From: Ampelocalamus luodianensis
Lineage: Eukaryota; Streptophyta; Magnoliopsida; Poales; Poaceae
Length of the DNA stretch: 64,000 nucleotides
Direction: 5' to 3'
Assembly: GCA_036346255.1 (NCBI GenBank)
Contig: CM070628.1
Span: 23,141,840-23,205,839, forward strand
This document shows, in pieces, positions 58,596 to 64,000 of the stretch (positions are counted from its first letter, which is position 1; each line of letters begins with the position of its first letter). Position numbers and translations under genes: made by a program. The notes below the pieces were generated by a model. It was not told the origin of the DNA. It saw only the letters and a program-made list of their open reading frames with translations, and ran no database searches.

Positions 58596-59530
58596 ATGGC
58601 GGTGGGACACGTGCGCCTGAATCACCGGAGTAGTCCCGATGAGGAGCTTCCCCTCCTCGGACCATGGCGGAAGTCCTCATGCGGATCGAACGCAATCGTT
58701 CGGAGGACCGTAGGGTGTTGGAGGTTATCGCAGGAACACCTCCACTCCTTACCGTGCCTCGATCGAGGTGGTGGACACCGCACTCGTGGGGCTTGCGGAG
58801 TTCCTCCGCATCGACCTCCTACCTTCTCCCGATCCGAGGACCCCTTGGACGCAGACGATCGGCCGCGCCCGCTGAGCGGAAGCTCAACGCTGCTCGATGC
58901 CGAGAGCAGAGGCGCACTTTCGCATCCCATCACCGGAGGGTGCGGCACTCTCATGGTGGGAGAACTTCCTCGCCAGCAACTGCGGACACGTGGTCTCGTG
59001 GGAGGAGTTCGGCCGCCTTTCCGTCGCCCATGTCCTGCCGGCACGATGAAGTCAAGAAAAGGAGTTCCTTGCGCCAAACAGGCGCAAATCATGGATCGAG
59101 TACCTCTATGAGTTCAACCATTTGGCGAGGTACGCTCCGCCGAGGTGGCCACCGATGAGGCCAAGCAGAGAAGTTCATGGAGGGCTTGTCTCGAGGAGCC
59201 GCAGGACAGGCTCTATTGTGGACTTCCCGACTTCGGACCTTGGTGGACAAGGCCATCGCCGCCGAGCATAAGGCGAGCGCGGGCGAGTCCCCACAAGCGC
59301 AAGTGGGAGGCCCACGGTGCCGCAGCCGGCCTCGTTCGTCCCCCGGGTTGGTCCCGCACCGTGGCCCGTTCTTTGGCTTCACCACCGCCGAGGCTTTCGG
59401 ACCAGCTCCACGTCCTCGCAGCCGTGACTCGATCCACGCGCTGCGACCAGCCAAGCAGGTATTCCCGCAACCCCGCGCCGACGTCACCCGCTTCATCGCC
59501 ACAACAAGGGCCACTCGCGAGTAGTTGTCC
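58596..59530 (+). pseudogene. gag: Family IV gag, frameshifted
   Basis: The start at 58596 (MAVGHVRLNHRSS) leads into DEELPLLGPW, the same block as family II gag. It continues with IERNRSED and RRVLEVIAG (near 58,683-58,740), DPLDADD (near 58,840-58,860), a WWENF/LSWW-like capsid block (near 58,950-58,975), EFNHLARYA-like sequence (near 59,110-59,135) and a knuckle remnant RFHRHNKGH (near 59,488-59,515). Repeated frame changes split it. About 600 bp of leader separate it from the LTR, with no extra coding region. Confidence 0.85.
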
Positions 59531-59599
59531 TAAGAAGATGGAGCGGCCCTCGTCCTAATGGAGGACGCGGGCGGGAGTGGTCACCCACCCGACCGAAGA

Positions 59600-59944
59600 C
59601 CCGGGCTTGGGGAGCGGCCGAGTCAACCATATCTCGGTGAGGAGGCACAGAGGCGCCCGACGTGGTGTTGGGTACGCTCCTTGTAAATTTGCGTCTGCTA
59701 CAATTTTATTTGACTCTGAGCTTAGCATTCTTTTATTTCGAGGTCTTTTCTTTGTTGATTGTAGACTTCACCGTGTTCCTCCTGGGATTCCATCGCCGAT
59801 TCGCTCTCGGGTTGGAAATGAGAGCGACCAAGTATGCCGGATGTTCCTATTCACATCGAAGAGTGGGATTCTTGGCGAATCTTATCTGCCGACTCGGTAG
59901 CGTCGGATGTGATTCTTGGCATGGATTAGTTGTCCCAACATTTG
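59600..59944 (+). pseudogene. Family IV protease remnant
   Basis: SGRVNHISV and RRPTWCWVRSL-like sequence (59,618-59,690) lead into LFDSE-x-SILLF, a damaged form of LFDSGASHSFI (59,706-59,735), and then VILGMD-LSQHL (59,910-59,944). The catalytic Asp codon is present but the Ser-Gly part of the site is frame-broken. The sequence ends here and family III gag begins on the other strand. Confidence 0.75.
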
Positions 59945-61169
59945 CTCCGTCGACGTCCGGTGACTCTCGAGCACGACGTCCGTGACTCTGGGCTCCTTCG
60001 AGTGGCGTGGTTGACACGACCTCGATCACGGATCGCTGCGTGCTCCTCGCTTGGCCGCAACTTGCGAAGCTCCTTGGTTGATGCACGTGTCAAGCGTCTT
60101 GGATGGAGTAGCTCCAAGGTTGAAGCGCATCGGAGTGATTGTTCCCCTTTGCGGACAATCGGTTGGCAAAATGTCACGGCTAACGGCGGCGAACAAACCT
60201 TTAGTGCGTTCTCTTCGTTGCTTCCGGATTGGGGTTGACGGTGTAGGGTTGCGGAAGTTACGAGCATCTAGGCGGGTGTTGAAGTTGGTGCGTGCTCAAC
60301 GAAGTGCGGGTGGAAACTCGTTGAACTGTCTGCCGCATCGTTCTTGCCCTCTCGCCGTGATTGATGGTTCCCTTTGCGAGCCATCCGCGTTTGCGGCTAT
60401 CTTCGGCTCCTTGCGTTTGTCCTCTGGAACAAAGGCTTTGTTGACCAACTCACGAAATCGTGAAAGTATGGGCGATCGACCGACTTGCGATCGGTGTTCA
60501 CTTCTTCAGAAACGACTCTGCGAGCCTTGTCTCGTGGCTACATCTTCCTGCTGCGTAGCGAGCTAGTCGAGAAAACTTATTGAGATAGTCGACATCGACA
60601 TAGCTCCTTGCTTGAGAGCGCGGAACTCATCATTCTTCGGATCGATAATGCCTTCGTGCGTGATCTCGGCGGAATCTCGCGAAAAATTCCTCCTGTGTGA
60701 TATCCGTGGCGCCTCATGGGCGGCACGAAGTTCTCCCACCATTCAGCGGTGCCTTCCATCCGTGAGTGGCATCTGTAACCTTTTCACGGTCGTTCCTTTG
60801 GGTGATCGCAGCTTTCTTTCAATAACCCCGAGCCAATCATCCGCTTCCACCGGAGAAACGTGTCCTAAAATGTTGGTGGGCGAGTTCTCATAAATTCGCA
60901 AGTTTGGATGGTCCATGATGACCATGAGAAGTCGGGCTCCATCGTTGATTGTTGTTATTGTTGTTGGCACAGTTGTTCATAGCTTGCATCCGAGTCATCA
61001 TAGTGTTCATCACCGAAATCTGTCTTTGCCATGAAAGCTCCAAAGTTTTGCAAGTCAATTGGGGTGCTTGTGGCGGACCGCTCCTGCGTGGTTGCTCATT
61101 GCTCCTCGTATTTGGGTGCTGGAACCACTAATAGCAATCGACGAGTTTGAACCATCCGCGAAGCTCCAT
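59945..61169 (-). pseudogene. gag: Family III gag with zinc knuckle and start of protease (copy b)
   Basis: Minus strand from 61169 (MELRG-type start, matching MEFRQ of copy a). Included are VQTRRL (near 61,140-61,155), the Asn-rich part (near 60,940-60,975), VSPVEADDWLGVIERKL (near 60,820-60,870), EWWENFV (near 60,733-60,753), the RNDEFRALKQGAMS equivalent (near 60,600-60,640) and FVPEDKRK-like sequence (near 60,405-60,430). A knuckle follows (CF..C..HFANRCPQRG in mixed frames, near 60,150-60,215), then GRVNHAT near 60,005-60,030 before protease. Unlike copy a, it is not interrupted at TCGTTGAAC (60,318), so it gives the uninserted state. It ends at the family IV junction. Confidence 0.82.
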
Positions 61170-61426
61170 GGTTAGATAAGGTAGCAAGCACAAGATAAGT
61201 TGAGAACTAGCAGGTAGGTTAAGCCCAACAAAACACACTCAAGAAACTCCAATGAAATACCTTTATTACTTAGGGTCTTAGCATGGCTGCAACAAATGCC
61301 TAAGGGCCTTTGCAGCTCATGCTCGCACACAAAAAGAAACAACGACCTAAGCACACAAAACTACCGCCTAAAGGGCGACTCGCAAAGCGAATCTGCAAGC
61401 TCAAAATCAAGCCTAAAACAAACTAC

Positions 61427-62160
61427 TCAAGAAAGCTCCACAACCGCGGCGGCGCTCGACGGTATGAGACTCGGAAGTGAGTGGCATCTTGGCAACCGAT
61501 CCCCGATGCCTCGAATGGTGCGGCGAGAACAAAGCGTTCCCGGTGCAACTGGCTCCGCTGGCTCCTCTGGTTCTGCATCATCCTCTGGATCAACTGGACC
61601 TTCCTCCGGATCTTCTTCAGAATCCTCCTCGGGGTCTTCCTCTTCTTCGGGAACTTGGTCGTAAAGGATCTCTTGCAGAGTGGCGACCTTCTCTTCAGCT
61701 CTCTGCAAAGCTTCATAGACATGATCCAACTCCGTGATGGTTCTCTCCAAGGCTTCCTCACAGGCGCCACGGCTCGGGCGAGGTGCACCATCAGTAGCGT
61801 TGCTCTCTCCTACGTGGGCGGGTAGCGTCTTTGGCAAGTCCACACCGCAGCTGCGGGTGGTAACGGAAGACGGTGTCCTGAAGCTCCCGTGCGTAGATGT
61901 TGCAGATACGCAGCATGGCCAAGCGCGACGACTCCTAGATACCCTCCAGCCAAGTGATCTTCCTCACAGAGACGTGCGAAGGTTGGCTCGCCTTGTCGTT
62001 CCTCCTGGCGACAAATCACTCCACGGTTCTGTCCATTCACCATCCAACAAGTATTGCCGGCGTCGGATGGGCGATCAAAACCTCCAAGAACACGGAGCAA
62101 CTTCCAAAGCTCGCGGCATACCCTCCGGCGCTCACCATAGCTCAAGGCGAGGCATCTGTC
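61427..62160 (-). pseudogene. Pre-gag coding region of family III (copy b)
   Basis: Family III has about 1.2 kb between its primer-binding site and gag, and most of it looks coding. One frame (62145-61810) reads GRELWKLLRVLGGFDRPS-like sequence, FARLCEEDHLAGGYLGVVA, LGHAAYLQ. The next (61843-61427) reads DLPKTLPAHVGESNATD, then a helix-prone segment (ALERTITELDHVYEALQRAE), then an acidic tail of about 35 residues rich in EEDPEED. Heptad-like spacing suggests a coiled coil. Copy a (24,340-25,010) is collinear. Extra coding regions before gag are known in Ogre-type and other plant Ty3/gypsy elements; the role here is unknown. Families I, II and IV show no counterpart. Confidence 0.6.
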
Positions 62161-62350
62161 AAGACAGATTTAACAGGTAAGAGCAACTTTAAAGCAATGG
62201 GAGAGAAAGGATTATAGCAATAGTTGAGGCGAGAGAGATATGAGGAGAGTTAAGCAATTAATTAACCTTGCAAGTTAATTTTTCCTTAGAAAATAATTTG
62301 GACACTCTAAAGACAGCCAATCTAACTAAGGTCAAGACTCTACCGCCGTA

Positions 62351-62363
62351 TGGCTCGATACCA
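62351..62363 (-). other. Primer-binding site, family III copy b
   Basis: Minus strand TGGTATCGAGCCA, four bases from the LTR terminus at 62368, identical to the copy a site. Confidence 0.87.
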
Positions 62364-62367
62364 CGTC

Positions 62368-64000
62368 TGTCGGGACCTGCATCACGACTCGGAACCCTTC
62401 TGTATATCTTGCACTAGTCGAGATCACGCTAGTGCACACAGGGTTAACATAGGTAAATATCGATCCACACAAACGATAAATAAAGTAAACGATTAGTTTG
62501 ATTAACAAATAAGGGTTTTGACCTTATGGTCGAGTTTACACTTATTAAGCCACGCAGGCTAACGAAATAAACACGGAATAAACGGAAATAACTTCAGCAT
62601 AGATCCCACCAATTCACCACAGGAAACCGATTGGGATCCAGACCTTAACGAACGATCGGCCTCCAAATAACTCTTCCTCAGCGGCGTGAGACTCCTCCTC
62701 TTACAGTAGGTTTGGGCGCAAGTTTTACAATAAGCGTGAGTACACAACCGTGCTCGCAAATCATACCACAGAATGCAATGTATAGATGCAGGCTTATTCC
62801 AAAGAAAAAAGGCTTCCGTGGTTCTTTTGCATAAAAGCAACATTTGCCATTGAATACGAATAATAGATTGAAAACATAATTCAAAACAAATAGACAATAT
62901 TAATTTAACAATTGTTTCCACAAAGACACACAGCCTAACAGATTATTTCACATAGCCATATGATTGAGGTCACACAGCTCCCAATCCCAACATTTTATGA
63001 AAACTACCCCTCATGTGAAATCCCCGAGCATGTCCATGATCATGACGCGGCTATTCGAATAGATTGTTTAACACTGCAGAGGTTGTACACTTTACCCACA
63101 AGATACAACTAGTGTAGCAAGCACCAATCGTAACAAAGCAGTAAAACTTCATCTCAAACATTGACACTCCCAAGTGTGCTTACAAACCGCTATACCACTT
63201 CACATAGAATTGGTATAACACACATCGGGCGGGAATACGATCGCCCCGCGATGCAACCACCAAGTAGTCACACCTCCACCTGTCACCTGGCCTAACCTAT
63301 CCACCTGAACATCAATGCCGAGAATCCATAACTTACTAAGTTAGGCCGTCCCATACCGTGCATGTGGTCGCATGCATGGCTCGATTCAATGGCGCATAAA
63401 GTTAAGTCCTTAATTGACCAAGGCAAGACTTCCATGTTCTAACTAAGTCACAAAGATTATCATTCCCATCACATAGACCACCATGTCACACAGTCTCCAC
63501 CACTTGCCTCAGTCTAAATCCTTTACCACCCAGTTGGATTTAGTGCAACACATGCCATCACGAAGTAATAACACATAGCACACAACTTTACACAAAGTTC
63601 CATAATCACTTAGTCAGATTTAATGTTTGCGACTCACATGAGATGATGACTCGTGGCATGGCTAAGCAATTATACTCGTATCTAACCAACCCACGTTGGT
63701 GTTATAATGTTACCAACTAATAAACCAATCTAGGGTGACAAGGAATTATGGCATACAAGATCAAGGGGTGATAACAATTTGGATAATAACTATGCCCAAA
63801 GCATTTAAATAAATAATTAAAGTAGAATGCAATAATTTAACACAAAGTAATTTGAAAACTAGGTTCAAGATGATCAAAGGTATGACTTGCCTTGGAAAAG
63901 GTCTATGTACTGGTCTTGATCTTGGGGTGCTCCTTCTTCCACAAAATTTCCCGACGAATCGACGTCTACTCGCAAACGAGACACAAACAGACAAAACAAA
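62368..64000 (-). repeat. Family III 5' LTR, truncated by the window edge
   Basis: It starts TGTCGGGACCTGC and runs parallel to 25239-26870 with few differences. About half of the 3.16-kb LTR is present; the rest should lie to the right of the window. CTATTCGAATAG is at 63051-63062. With 25239-28399 it forms the LTR pair of the large family III element that hosts the family II array and family IV. Confidence 0.92.

Larger units (their letters stand above)
52867..59944 (+). mobile_element. Family IV element, truncated: 5' LTR, gag, protease
   Basis: A single LTR with a primer-binding site is followed by gag and protease, and then the sequence stops at about 59,944. RT, RNase H, integrase and the 3' LTR are absent. 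It sits in opposite orientation inside family III pol. The left border is a clean LTR terminus after GATGA. The right border is ragged, so a deletion removed the rest together with some family III protease/RT. Confidence 0.85.
25239..64000 (-). mobile_element. Family III element carrying nested family II and family IV insertions
   Basis: Minus-strand order is 5' LTR (62368 rightwards), pre-gag region, gag, [family IV], RT, RNase H, integrase start, [family II array], integrase end with chromodomain, 3' LTR (25239-28399). The parts join collinearly when the insertions are removed, apart from a gap of a few hundred base pairs between protease and RT at the family IV site. Directly left of the 3' LTR a second family III unit begins (23167-25238), so this element is part of a head-to-tail tandem. 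Confidence 0.87.

Noticed and set aside
1..64000. A novel defence, CRISPR-like or biosynthetic system
   Set aside because: Regularly spaced short direct repeats, bacterial-type operons and non-retrotransposon enzyme domains are all absent. Every long block can be assigned to an LTR retrotransposon family.

Overview
This window looks like plant nuclear heterochromatin. Essentially all 64 kb can be assigned to LTR retrotransposons of the Ty3/gypsy superfamily. Their domain order is gag, protease, reverse transcriptase, RNase H, integrase, chromodomain, with initiator-Met-tRNA primer sites and LTRs of 3.2-5.1 kb. That fits the chromovirus (Tekay/Del-like) lineage. I found no host gene, rRNA, tRNA, CRISPR array or bacterial-type operon. 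Motifs such as GTGGGNCCCACATGTCAG and a G+C-rich U3 make a monocot plausible, but the species cannot be read from the sequence.

Four related families can be separated by their LTRs. All begin TGTAACA(G/T)CCC and end GGTCC..ACA. Family I has a 4.37 kb LTR on +, family II a 4.06-4.13 kb LTR on both strands, family III a 3.16 kb LTR on -, and family IV a 5.12 kb LTR on +.

Layout: 1-2116 family I pol end; 2290-6664 family I LTR; 6665-7578 leader and coding remnant of a second family I unit; 7579-22398 family II (+), as partial pol, LTR, complete internal region, LTR; 22399-23166 3' end of a family I LTR; 23167-25238 family III (-) gag and leader; 25239-28399 family III LTR; 28400-29070 family III pol end; 29071-50912 family II (-) array LTR-internal-LTR-internal-LTR, with a CCAAT target duplication on both sides; 50913-52866 the rest of family III pol; 52867-about 59944 truncated family IV (+); about 59945-62367 family III gag and leader; 62368-64000 family III 5' LTR, cut by the window edge.

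Inferred order of events: a family III element, itself part of a tandem, was hit by family IV in its protease/RT region, by a family II array in integrase, and by a family I array in gag of the neighbouring unit. A second family II array landed in a family I LTR. Later deletions removed sequence at 7578 and near 59945. All coding regions carry frameshifts. Many fall at CAG/CTG trinucleotides where near-identical copies disagree, so part of the apparent decay may be sequencing error at methylated CHG sites and not real mutation.
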